Below, one piece after another: positions 37,923 through 47,309 of a stretch of DNA of 64,000 nucleotides (positions within the stretch are counted from its first letter, which is position 1; each line of letters starts with the position of its first letter). Origin of the DNA: JBKEDC01 sp047975205 (GTDB taxonomy: Bacteria > Bacteroidota > Bacteroidia > Bacteroidales > Prolixibacteraceae); the NCBI GenBank assembly GCA_047975205.1, contig JBKEDC010000037.1:75888-139887 (forward strand). The letters are read 5' to 3'. The notes below the pieces were generated by a model. That model saw only the letters and a program-made list of their open reading frames with translations. It had not been told where the DNA came from and searched no databases. Position numbers and translations under genes: made by a program.

Positions 37923-39305
37923 CTATTCCCCAGCTAATTCATTCAAATACACCTCAAGCATAGTGTATCTCACTGGGTTTAATTTATTTGCATCAGAAGG
38001 GTCTTGAACGTTTAACTTATGCTTAAGTTCCCATGTATCAGGCATACCATCTTTATCGGTATCAAGTGGGGCTTCGGCAGATTTTAATTCCGGCCAACCA
38101 CCAACATCTTTTTGAGAATCAATAATACCGGCATGTCCTCCTACACTTCCCTTATAAGTTGAGATTCCGGTTTCAACCTCTTTCACAATTCTTGTATCAA
38201 CGGCATCTCTAACATGTGATGCTCCGGCTTCTTTCAATACCTTCAAATAAGCTTTACTCGCCTTATCTATTTTAAGTTCTCCACCTACGGCAATCGATTG
38301 CGCATTTGCAATTGAATTAAAGCTCCTACCATCACCTATTTCAACACCTTTTATGTTATTCTTAGTAACTAGTTTGTTTCCTTCAAGCACATTACCTTTG
38401 ATATAGAATTTGCCATATTCATATTCCTCCTTGTAAGCTTTAAAGAAGGTGCTCCTTCTCTTTGAATCTTCTCCAGGTTTATAGTAATTATTTACGATGT
38501 TAAATTCTCCGGACTCTCCGCCATAACTGGCATGATTATACCAATTGAAGATGACGTTGTTTACAAATTCAACACTTCCTCGATATTCCTCCATTTGCTC
38601 TGCAGAATCGTAAATACCCGGATGATCAAATCGTGGATTTCGGCTATTATGATTAGCAATTAGATTATGGTGGAACGAAGCATCTTTCCCACCCCAAATG
38701 GCACCATATCCATGATTTCCTTTTTTGTGTACAGAATGATTTAAACTTTCGGAAATAATACACCACTGCATGGTGAAATTCTTATTTCCATAAAATGAAG
38801 CTTGCTCGTCAGTTCCCCAGCTTATACTGCAATGGTCAAGAATAATATTTTTATGAAACTGTCCTTCAATAGCATCGTCTTGCTGCATCGTTTCATCTCC
38901 CATACGCACCCTAATATAACGCACGATAATATTATCAGCCTGTAATCGAACCGGATAACCTTTAATAGTAATTCCATCTCCCGGAGCTGTTTGCCCGGCA
39001 ATAGTTAAACTGTCGGAACGAATAAGCAGCTTCTTTTTCAATTCAATGGTACCTGAAACCTTAAAAACTATGGTACGAGGGTATTTGCGAGTAACCGCCC
39101 AACGCAGAGAACCCTCTTTGCCTGAATCCGACAAATCAGTTACATAAAGCACCTTTCCACTCCGTCCTCCGGTAGTGTACATACCTCCACCCTCTGCTGA
39201 AGGGAAAGCCGGAAGTTTTTTTGCTGATGTCGGAAAAACCACCATAAAAAATACAAAAACAACGTAAAAAGAGTATTTATTTGATTGCATATATTTACAT
39301 TTCAA
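37923..39305 (-). CDS. Secreted pectate lyase, PL1-like
   Basis: A 460-residue secreted lyase. A signal-type helix (YSFYVVFVFFMVVFPTSA) near residues 10-28 precedes LPAFPSAEGGGMYTTGGRSGKV. The same beta-helix landmarks as in the 27314 protein appear: TIAGQTAPGDGITIKG, IILDHCSISWGTDEQASFYG and HHNLIANHNSRNPRFDH. A C-terminal DTDKDGMPDTWE calcium-type repeat is present. It has no lipobox cysteine, so it may be periplasmic or secreted, unlike the lipoprotein lyase. It is the first intact gene of the locus, 53 nt upstream of susC. Confidence 0.87.
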   Translation of the reverse strand: MKCKYMQSNKYSFYVVFVFFMVVFPTSAKKLPAFPSAEGGGMYTTGGRSGKVLYVTDLSDSGKEGSLRWAVTRKYPRTIVFKVSGTIELKKKLLIRSDSLTIAGQTAPGDGITIKGYPVRLQADNIIVRYIRVRMGDETMQQDDAIEGQFHKNIILDHCSISWGTDEQASFYGNKNFTMQWCIISESLNHSVHKKGNHGYGAIWGGKDASFHHNLIANHNSRNPRFDHPGIYDSAEQMEEYRGSVEFVNNVIFNWYNHASYGGESGEFNIVNNYYKPGEDSKRRSTFFKAYKEEYEYGKFYIKGNVLEGNKLVTKNNIKGVEIGDGRSFNSIANAQSIAVGGELKIDKASKAYLKVLKEAGASHVRDAVDTRIVKEVETGISTYKGSVGGHAGIIDSQKDVGGWPELKSAEAPLDTDKDGMPDTWELKHKLNVQDPSDANKLNPVRYTMLEVYLNELAGE

Positions 39306-39690
39306 TACAACATTTCATATTACAAAACAGAATGCATTGCCACGCTAAGATAACAACAATATATAATTGACAAAAACTTAACAATTGAAAATCAAACATT
39401 ACTTACCAAATAAAATCACATAATACACTACAATTCAACAGTATAATTAATATTGAAAAAAACTTTATTTTCTTTGACATTTTTATCAAGATAATATTTT
39501 AGATAATTAACTCCATATATAAAAGAATCTTTCAGTACATTATTTAGATTTTCGTTTAAGTGAAATTTAACACTGTTTAAATAATAGTGATTAAAGTGCG
39601 GAATAATAAAAAACAACCATTGATACGAATAAAAGAAAGGGGAGAACGGCATCGTTCTCCCCTTTCTTTTGCAATAAACTTGTCAACATT
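39306..39690. other. AT-rich intergenic region ahead of the intact pectin operon
   Basis: 385 nt with no supported gene. It should hold the promoter of the lyase-susC operon, but I find no TAnnTTTG match. A strong terminator for the broken upstream copy lies at 39631-39670. Confidence 0.45.
39631..39670 (-). terminator. Strong terminator of the broken upstream susC/DUF5123 copy
   Basis: An 18-bp perfect stem (39631-39648 with 39653-39670), loop of 4 nt, with T tract on the minus strand, 21 nt beyond the stop codon at 39691. Confidence 0.88.
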
Positions 39691-40368
39691 CTACCACCAA
39701 CGTGGATCTCCTATAAAATTGCGATACTGTGAAACCTGCAGAGTAAAATCTTCTTCTGACTGATTTACAAAAAGCTCATTCATATTTTCACGAGTCTGCG
39801 TATTATCAAAATCAGTAATTTTAGTATCAGCTGTTGTATAATTATCTTGCATTTTTTTTGTTGCAAAATCTCCTCTTAGTTGATAACTAGGAGAATAAAT
39901 TCCATCAGTATCAGCTCCTGAATTTGAACCGGCAAAAATATTTTTCATAAAAGTTACTTGCGAAACATCTCCACAACGAAAAATCACATCAGTGTACATA
40001 AAATTACTATTTTCCACTTGAATTAATGAAATACCTGTCAGTCCATCTCCTTCATTTATCTTCAGCTTGTCTAAACGAAAAGTTGTTGCTGTATTTGAGA
40101 TGGTGGTATTTAAGATTCTGGGTGACTCTAATGAGTAATTAACGCCTACATTTATAACCTCATATCCATTAATTGAATCTATCACACAATTCTCGAATAC
40201 AATATTTTTCATAAACAAACCATTATCTTTAGTTCTAATTACACCTCGAAGGCTTGAAATTTCACAGTTATAAAAAGCAAGTTGATCGATAGTTCCGGCT
40301 TTCGATCCATTCACGATATACTTACCTCCGTAGTTAGACTCTCCCTGGCCTTCAGGGTAAGAAAAGTT
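39691..40368 (-). pseudogene. C-terminal fragment of a DUF4957/DUF5123-type lipoprotein
   Basis: The frame is open from the AAC codon at 40368, just after an in-frame TAG at 40369-40371, to the stop at 39691; a GTG at 40314 could serve as start. The 225 codons show beta-helix repeats (LAFYNCEISSLRG, IVFENCVIDSING, VTFMKNIFAGSN) and the typical end NFIGDPRWW. There is no signal peptide or lipobox, so it lacks its N-terminal half. It is joined directly to the truncated susC, which points to a deletion that removed the end of susC, all of susD and the start of this gene. If translated from the GTG it would stay in the cytoplasm. Confidence 0.75.
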
Positions 40369-42601
40369 CTATTAATAAGTCGCTGGTCGTATTTTTATAA
40401 AACTCAATTGAGCCTGACAGACGCTCATCCCAAAAACCAAAATCCAGTCCTAAATTCCGAGTAACAGTAGTCTCCCACTTTAAGTCCGGATTGGGAAGTT
40501 GTGTGTTTGCTGCAGCGTAGTAAGGGGTAACCTGTTCACCCAACGAATAAACTCTTGAATTATTAATTCGATATGATAACTGAAATTGTGTAGAACCTAT
40601 TTTATCATTTCCCGCTTCACCATACGAAAAACGCAACTTCAAATTAGAAAGCCATCCCTCAGCACCCTGCATCCAAGACTCCTTATTTATACGCCACGCT
40701 AATGCACCTGCAACAAAGTTTCCCCATTGATTACCTTTCGCAAACTTTGTTGATCCGTCAGCACGATAAGTAAGCGTTGCATAGTACTTACTATCGTAGA
40801 TATAGTTTGCACGTCCGAAAAAAGATGCTCTATTATAAGGATCTGAATATTTACTCGCAATGGCAGGAACCCCTTCTCCTAATGCCAAGTTAGCAAAAAT
40901 TTTCTCCGGAGATAAATCTTCAGCATAACGGGTTTGGTCAACGCTATATGTTTGTCCCCATGAACTATTAATTTCCTGACCAATCATTATGTCAAAACGA
41001 TGCTTACCTTTTTCAAAATCGTAAGTTAATGTTTGAGCTTGACGGGCTGTTATTGTAGATTGATTATCTAATGAGATTAATGGCAACCCACCCTCATATG
41101 ACGCCGGAGTAGTATAAACTCCCCAATAATTCTGATCTTCTTGAAAGCGATAGTTGTAGCCACCTTCTAAACGATACTTCAAATTCTTAAGGATATCCCA
41201 ATTGATTGCTCCTGTAAAAGCAAATCCCTTGCGGAAACGTCGTTTCCAATATTGTGCAGCCTGTTCAGATAGCGTTAAGTTGTCTCGCACCCATTGTTCG
41301 TACTCGTCATCAGGAAGCGTATTGGGATCTATGATAATCTGATCGGAAAGACCCTTTACAGGACCTTTTGCTACAGCGTCAGATGTTCTGATTTTATAAG
41401 TACCTCCGGATGTTCCCGAACCATTGGTTGCTTCATCAGATACACGCGCATTCAAGTCTAATCGAAGTTTATCAAACATCTGGTGAGAAAGCTTAAAGTT
41501 TACATTGAAACGTTCATAATCATTATTTTTCATTAGCCCCCCATTGAAATTGTATGTGCCTCTCAATGAATATTTTGTTTTAGCATTACCCCCCTGAACA
41601 GAGATATTATGCTGTTGAGAAAGCACATTAGCTCCGAACATGTCATTTTGCCAATCAGTTCCATCTTGATATTTGTATAAATCAAAATCATCATACATAC
41701 CAAAGCGTTTTTCAAAACTATCTACAGAATTTTGCCCCTCCAATAAAGCCAACTCATAATTAGTCATTACATACTCGTAGGGACTAAGTACATCGATACG
41801 ATTCTTAAGTTTTTTAGTCTGAACAAAAACATTGTAACTCACTTGAGTTTTCCCTCCTTGTGCATTTTTTGTAGTGATAATAATAACGCCATTTGCTCCC
41901 TGAGAACCATAAATTGCAGTTGAAGAAGCATCTTTTAGTACGTTAATACTTTCAATGTCAGTAGGCGGAATATCATTAATACTAGAAACAGGGAATCCAT
42001 CTACAATATATAATGGAGAATTATCTCCCGTTATTGAACCTCCTCCGCGTACTCGCACAATCATTTCTGCATCAGGCGACCCATCAGCAGTGGTAACTTG
42101 CACTCCTGCTAACCTGCCCGAAAGAGCCTCTGCTACATTAGCAACCGGCACCTTAGCCAAGGTTTCTCCGCCAACTGAAGAAACCGATCCGGTTAAATCT
42201 TTCTTCTTGATTGTACCATAGCCCACGGCAACAACTTCTTCCAAACCGATAGCATCAGAAATCATTGTTATGTTAATGCGTGCTTTATCTACATTAACCT
42301 CTTTTGTTTTCATGCCAACAAAACTAAAAACAAGGACAGCACCATCGCTTAAATTTCCAATAGTATAATTTCCATCAAAATCACTTATCACACCATTAGT
42401 CGTTCCTTTCAACACAATGGTTACTCCCGGAAGGGGCATACCCTGATCATCAACTATTCGTCCATCTACAGAAGATACTTTCTGAGCTTGGACTGAAAGT
42501 ATAGTCATCGAGCAAAGCATAGCGAGTGTCAACCCTGAGATTCTTATAAGCCGGATTAAATAATTAATCCGACTTATTTTACTGATAAAAGTTTTATTCA
42601 T
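40352..42601 (-). pseudogene. Truncated SusC-like transporter
   Basis: 749 codons of a SusC protein: signal, carboxypeptidase-like domain (VDGRIVDDQGMPLPGVTIVLKG), EEVVAVGYGTIKKKDLTGSV, an intact plug (RVRGGGSITGDNSPLYIVDGFPV) and about half the barrel. It stops at NTTSDLLIELFLP, where the intact paralogue (NTTKDLLMLFPVTGTG) continues for roughly 300 residues. The last barrel strands and C-terminal signal are missing, so a working pore is unlikely. No SusD follows. Close relative of the SusC at 34591-37869. Confidence 0.8.
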
Positions 42602-42974
42602 AAAAGAATATTTAATTAAAGTTAATATTTCAATGTATTTTCAGTTACTAAATCATATATTACACGTTTTAATATATTCTGGTTAATTATATATATTTCA
42701 CACTCTAAGATATACATAACACTAATATCAAAATATTGTAATATTTATTAACATTTATCATATTCAAAATCAATTCTGTAACATTTCGTTTTATAATTAA
42801 ATACAATATGTTAATATTTATTAAAATACAATATTTCTGAAATATAGTTTAGAACTCAAACTAAAATTTACATAAAATTCAACTCAGACTACCATAAAAC
42901 TCAAAAGTCAACTGTGTAAGCATTTGCACTCCGATTACGTTCAGTAACCACAAAGGCAAAGTGCTCCAACAAAC
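42602..42974. other. Very AT-rich divergent intergenic region
   Basis: 373 nt between the divergent truncated susC and the pseudouridine synthase gene. Long A/T runs, no gene or RNA recognised. Confidence 0.4.
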
Positions 42975-42989
42975 ATGAAGAAAATCACC

Positions 42990-42997
42990 TACCTTTG
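42990..42997 (+). promoter_or_regulatory. -7 promoter element of the RluA-type gene
   Basis: TACCTTTG matches TAnnTTTG and lies 22 nt before the ATG at 43020. It falls inside the longer open frame from 42975, which argues for the shorter start. Confidence 0.45.
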
Positions 42998-43019
42998 TGA
43001 TTCTATTCAACCAGATGAT

Positions 43020-44693
43020 ATGAAAAATTCAACTCAAATTCATTCTTTTCAAACCGACATTAGTTCTATTGCTCTTCCTCGTAAATTTCCTTACTTATAC
43101 ACTCACGAGCCACATTCACTATGTCGAATAGCAAGCGAAGAGTTGCAAAAATTCTTACTTCAGCAAACCACATGGAATGAGTATCTAGGATTAGATGGAA
43201 AAGACAGAGGCATTGGCAAAATGTTCGGTGTATTGGTGGTTCAGCAAACAAATGGAAAATTAGCTTACTTAGCCGCTTTTTCGGGAGCTATCGGAACCTG
43301 CAATACACATCCTTATTTTGTTCCCCCAATATTCAATTTGTTAGACCCTAACGGATTTTTCAAACAAGGAGAGCAAAAGTTAAGCGCACTCAACAAACAA
43401 ATTGAACAATTAGAGCAAGATGAATCATTAACATCTGCACAATTACAGCTCCACGAGGCAACAAAAAATATAGAATCGACTCAATCTCATTGGAAAGAGC
43501 ACTTGAAGAACGGGAAAAAAATCAGAGAAGGTCAACGAGAAGATGCTAGAAAGATACTCATAGGAAATAAACTAGACGAGCGATTAGAAGAACTAAACCG
43601 AGCTAGTCAATTAGAAAAGATTGCTCATAAGAAACATATTGTCAAACTAAACCGACAAATAGAACTAATTCAGGAAAGCTTAAATCGGCAACTCTCATTT
43701 ATAGCTAGTTTAAAGAAACAGCGACAAAAACAGTCAGCAGACTTACAGCTCCATATTTTTGAGCAGTTTCAACTAATTAACAATCGTAATGAGCAAAAAA
43801 GTGTTCTACAAATTTTCAACGAACAGAAAATAACAATGCCTCCGGCAGGCACGGGCGACTGTGCAGCTCCCAAACTACTGCAATACGCTTTTCAACAGCA
43901 GCTAAAGCCAATTGCATTAGCCGAATTTTGGTGGGGAGCTCCTCCAAAATCAAAAATACGTAAGCACAAACAGTTTTATCCTCCCTGTAGCAAATGTGCT
44001 CCTCTTTTAAAGCATATGCTCCGATATATCGAGCAGGAAATCGACCCCATCAATCTGCAAATGAAACAGCCCGATGAGCTGGAAATTATTTTCGAAGATG
44101 ATCGGATAATAGTCATCAACAAACCGGAAAACTTTTTAAGCGTCCCCGGAAAAAAGCAGAGTGATTCGGTTTTGCAACGTTTAAAGCAAATGCGACCGAA
44201 GGATGAGAATTTATTATTAGTTCACCGCTTAGACATGGCAACTTCCGGTGTACTGCTTGCTGCAAAAAATATGGAAACATATAAAATTATGCAAAGTCAA
44301 TTTATCAAACGAAGCGTAAAGAAATGCTATCTTGCCATACTCGATGGATTGGTTAAAGAAGACAGTGGAACCGTCAATTTACCGCTTCGCGTAGATCTCA
44401 ATAATCGCCCCCAACAATTAGTTTGCTACGAGCATGGGAAATCGGCTTCCACGGATTGGGAAGTTATCGAACGCACAGACGGGAAAACCCGCGTGCATTT
44501 CTATCCCATTACGGGACGAACTCACCAATTGCGCGTACATGCTGCCCATATACAGGGTTTAAATACTCCTATTCTAGGAGATAACTTGTATGGGAATAAG
44601 GATAATCGACTGTATCTACATGCATCAAGTTTAGAAATTACACATCCTAAAACAGGCAAGGAAATGATATTTCACGCAAAGAATCCGTTTTAA
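43020..44693 (+). CDS. RluA-family pseudouridine synthase with a deaminase-like N-terminal half
   Basis: 557 residues from the ATG at 43020 (MKNSTQIHSFQTD). The C-terminal third is an RluA-type synthase: VINKPENFLSVPGK, catalytic HRLDMATSGVLLAAK (Asp about 405), then FYPITGRTHQLRVHAAH and LYLHASSLEITHP. Residues about 30-110 form an unnamed domain with LGLDGKDRGIGKMFGVLVV. Residues about 120-270 are a long charged coiled coil. Residues about 277-335 carry GTGDCAAPKLLQYAF and YPPCSKCAPLL, which look like the two zinc motifs of the deaminase fold, except that the usual catalytic Glu is Ala. It modifies uridine in rRNA or tRNA; the target is unknown. Confidence 0.82.
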   Translation: MKNSTQIHSFQTDISSIALPRKFPYLYTHEPHSLCRIASEELQKFLLQQTTWNEYLGLDGKDRGIGKMFGVLVVQQTNGKLAYLAAFSGAIGTCNTHPYFVPPIFNLLDPNGFFKQGEQKLSALNKQIEQLEQDESLTSAQLQLHEATKNIESTQSHWKEHLKNGKKIREGQREDARKILIGNKLDERLEELNRASQLEKIAHKKHIVKLNRQIELIQESLNRQLSFIASLKKQRQKQSADLQLHIFEQFQLINNRNEQKSVLQIFNEQKITMPPAGTGDCAAPKLLQYAFQQQLKPIALAEFWWGAPPKSKIRKHKQFYPPCSKCAPLLKHMLRYIEQEIDPINLQMKQPDELEIIFEDDRIIVINKPENFLSVPGKKQSDSVLQRLKQMRPKDENLLLVHRLDMATSGVLLAAKNMETYKIMQSQFIKRSVKKCYLAILDGLVKEDSGTVNLPLRVDLNNRPQQLVCYEHGKSASTDWEVIERTDGKTRVHFYPITGRTHQLRVHAAHIQGLNTPILGDNLYGNKDNRLYLHASSLEITHPKTGKEMIFHAKNPF

Positions 44694-45104
44694 CATTAAG
44701 ACCAAAACCTGACAAAAGAGATTTATTAACACATTAAAAAATAAATTTAAATGCTAATTTTCAAACACTTAGAATATTCTTACCTTGTTTTATGAAATTA
44801 GAATAGCTCCTATTTTACTTCGTACTATCTTTCCTCGCTTAATAATTGGCATAACTTTATATCTTTTTAACTTTTCACTGAGGAGGATCCGCTTAATTTC
44901 ATATCATCTTATTCTTTTCAAGATAAGAATTACGTACACTATATATTTCTCCGGTCTTATTCTATTTCAAAAAGGATAAAATGCGAGCTATCACATAAAG
45001 AATTCCATTTAAACATACTATTTTCAGCAGTTTTATGATTTAATCTTGATGAGCGTTTTAATCCAAAAAAATTCTAAAGATGCATCATTTCATTTTTAAA
45101 GTTG
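44694..45104. other. Intergenic region without a supported gene
   Basis: About 410 nt. A 64-codon open frame (44785-44979) is strongly hydrophobic but has no recognisable family or start context, so I leave it out. No RNA seen. Confidence 0.4.
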
Positions 45105-45112
45105 TAGCTTTG
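45105..45112 (+). promoter_or_regulatory. -7 promoter element of the M23 peptidase gene
   Basis: TAGCTTTG matches TAnnTTTG and ends only 7 nt before the ATG at 45120, so a transcript from here would have almost no leader. Confidence 0.45.
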
Positions 45113-45119
45113 TCAGCGT

Positions 45120-45992
45120 ATGGAGAAAAAGAAACCCAGAAAAGTAATCAAAAAGCTGCAGAATCGCTATCGTCTTATGATATATGATGATAATAGTTTT
45201 CAAGCAGTATGGAATATTCGTATCACGCGCACCAAAGCCATCCGATGGATAATGTCAATCATTGCTCCCTTAGTTTTGTTGACTGCTTTTCTTATTTTCT
45301 TCACCCCTATCCGTCAGCTTATACCCGGATATCCAAAACCCGGTATGCAAAAGAATTTAGTTCGGAATGAGATATTAATCGATTCGTTGCACCATGAACT
45401 GGAACTCCAAAAACAATATCTAGCCTCTATACAATCAGTTATTCAAGGAGAAATCACTGAAGAAGAGTCATTAGCAATCGACACTTCCCATCATGTTGTA
45501 CCCGATTTAACCGATTATCAACTTAATCATGATTCAATTTTTGAGTTACATTTATTAAATACTCCCGTGGCTTCAAACCCACCAACAAAAGATACGGTGA
45601 ATGACAAAGAAAATATTCAAGATTTAAGCTTTTTCAGACCTATAAACGGAGTAGTTACCGACAAATACAATACAAAGTCCGACCACTACGGAGTAGATAT
45701 CACTAGTGCTGCCGAAGCATCTATATTTTCCGTACTGGACGGAACGGTTATCTTTGCCGGATTTACAGTTGAAACCGGTTATGTAATATATGTTCAACAT
45801 CGTTATAATTTAGTTTCCGTGTATAAGCACAACCTCAATCTGTTAAGAAAAACAGGAGACAGGGTTAAAGCCGGGGAAGTTATAGCCGTCATGGGGAATA
45901 CCGGTAAGCTTAGTACCGGGCCTCACCTCCATTTCGAACTGTGGTACAAAGGAAAGTCTATCGACCCTTCAGAATACATAAATTTTGAATGA
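45120..45992 (+). CDS. M23 family metallopeptidase (LytM-like)
   Basis: A 290-residue membrane-anchored peptidoglycan endopeptidase. A basic N-terminus and one membrane helix (about residues 40-62, IMSIIAPLVLLTAFLIFF) precede a short helical or coiled-coil segment (NEILIDSLHHELELQKQYL). The C-terminal M23 domain has HYGVDITSAAEASI (zinc ligands His and Asp) and GPHLHFELWYKGKSIDP (HxH). Both zinc motifs are intact, so it should be active in cleaving peptidoglycan cross-links. It stands before dxr with its own promoter. Confidence 0.9.
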   Translation: MEKKKPRKVIKKLQNRYRLMIYDDNSFQAVWNIRITRTKAIRWIMSIIAPLVLLTAFLIFFTPIRQLIPGYPKPGMQKNLVRNEILIDSLHHELELQKQYLASIQSVIQGEITEEESLAIDTSHHVVPDLTDYQLNHDSIFELHLLNTPVASNPPTKDTVNDKENIQDLSFFRPINGVVTDKYNTKSDHYGVDITSAAEASIFSVLDGTVIFAGFTVETGYVIYVQHRYNLVSVYKHNLNLLRKTGDRVKAGEVIAVMGNTGKLSTGPHLHFELWYKGKSIDPSEYINFE

Positions 45993-46096
45993 AGTTAAAT
46001 CGATTAAATATAAAATCAACAATAGGGTAAAAGTGTTATTCGCCGATTAATCAGCAAGTATTTCAACGTTCTTTATGGAAATGGTTTGAATCTTAT

Positions 46097-46104
46097 TAAA
46101 TTTG
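46097..46104 (+). promoter_or_regulatory. -7 promoter element of dxr
   Basis: TAAATTTG matches TAnnTTTG, 18 nt before the ATG at 46123. It overlaps the upstream TTG (46102) that begins the longer frame, supporting the shorter start. Confidence 0.45.
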
Positions 46105-46122
46105 AAGCTTTATTACATACAC

Positions 46123-47298
46123 ATGAACGAAAATAAAAAAAGAATAGCAATACTTGGTTCTACCGGCTCTATCGGAACACAAACTTTAGAAGTCATCAGC
46201 GAACAAAGTGCCTATTTCGAGATTGAAGTGCTTTCTGCTAATAATAATATCGATTTACTTATCGCACAGGCTTTGCATTACAAACCAAATGTTGTGATTA
46301 TTGCCAATGAGAATCATTATAATAAGCTTTGTCGTTCCCTAGCTCATGAAGATATTAAATGTTATGCTGGCAATCAGGCTTTAGAACAGGTCGTACAAAT
46401 GAGCTCTGTTGACTTAGTAGTTACTGCCATGGTGGGATATGCAGGCTTACTCCCCACTTTGAGTGCCATAGAAGCCGGGAAAGATATCGCTCTCGCCAAT
46501 AAAGAAACTTTGGTAGTAGCAGGTGAAATCATCACGGAAGCCGCACTTCGGAAAGGAGTGAATATTTATCCGGTAGATTCTGAGCATTCAGCCATCTTTC
46601 AGTGTTTGGTAGGTGAACACATGAATGAAATCGAAAAAATTATACTTACCGCATCCGGAGGGCCTTTTCGCCGACATAGTGCTGATGAACTAAAACACAT
46701 CACCAAATCCGATGCATTAAAACATCCCAATTGGGAAATGGGAGCTAAAATCACCATTGATTCTGCCTCCATGATGAATAAAGGCTTCGAGGTTATTGAA
46801 GCAAAGTGGCTCTTTGGAGTACAGCCTGAACAAATTGAAGTCATTGTACATCCTCAAAGTATTGTGCATTCGCTAGTTCAATTCACCGACGGTTCTATAA
46901 AAGCCCAAATGGGATTACCTGATATGAAGTTGCCCATTCAGTATGCTTTGAAGTTTCCGGAACGATTGAAATCTTCATTCAGCAGATTCAACTTTATGGA
47001 TTACCCTCAACTCACCTTTGAAAAAGCTGATACCTCTAAATTTCCAAGTCTTGCACTAGCTTATGAAGCTATGAAACAAGGTGGGAATATGCCATGCATT
47101 ATAAATGCAGCCAATGAGATAGCTGTTGAGGCATTTCTAAGAGATAAAATACGCTTCATCGATATGCCTGACATCATTACCGATTGCATGCAAAAGCTAC
47201 CCTATCTGCCTCAACCTGATATAAATGATTATATCGCATGCGATAAAGAAACTCGGTTGTTTACTCAATCATTAATTAATCAACAATATAAACTCTAG
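46123..47298 (+). CDS. dxr: 1-deoxy-D-xylulose 5-phosphate reductoisomerase
   Basis: A 391-residue IspC/Dxr, second enzyme of the MEP isoprenoid pathway. NADPH-binding ILGSTGSIGTQTLEV opens the protein. ALANKETLVVAG, PVDSEHSAIFQCL (metal-binding Asp and Glu) and IDSASMMNKGFEVIEAKWLFG are all present. I start at 46123 (MNENKKRIAILGSTG), because the upstream TTG lies in the -7 element. It is followed after 11 nt by rseP, a common pairing in bacteria. Confidence 0.97.
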   Translation: MNENKKRIAILGSTGSIGTQTLEVISEQSAYFEIEVLSANNNIDLLIAQALHYKPNVVIIANENHYNKLCRSLAHEDIKCYAGNQALEQVVQMSSVDLVVTAMVGYAGLLPTLSAIEAGKDIALANKETLVVAGEIITEAALRKGVNIYPVDSEHSAIFQCLVGEHMNEIEKIILTASGGPFRRHSADELKHITKSDALKHPNWEMGAKITIDSASMMNKGFEVIEAKWLFGVQPEQIEVIVHPQSIVHSLVQFTDGSIKAQMGLPDMKLPIQYALKFPERLKSSFSRFNFMDYPQLTFEKADTSKFPSLALAYEAMKQGGNMPCIINAANEIAVEAFLRDKIRFIDMPDIITDCMQKLPYLPQPDINDYIACDKETRLFTQSLINQQYKL

Positions 47299-47309
47299 AA
47301 AACATTACA

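Noticed and set aside
39428..39652. 74-codon minus-strand frame upstream of the pectin operon
   Set aside because: It overlaps the strong terminator hairpin, is low-complexity, and has no recognisable family.
40352..40371. Programmed frameshift joining SusC to DUF5123 into one protein
   Set aside because: The SusC frame ends in mid-barrel and the DUF5123 part has no place in a SusC fold. Loss of a whole susD relative to the paralogous operon fits a deletion better.
44785..44979. 64-codon hydrophobic open frame before the M23 gene
   Set aside because: AT-rich intergenic sequence gives Ile/Leu/Phe-rich frames by chance; no family, no promoter or start context.
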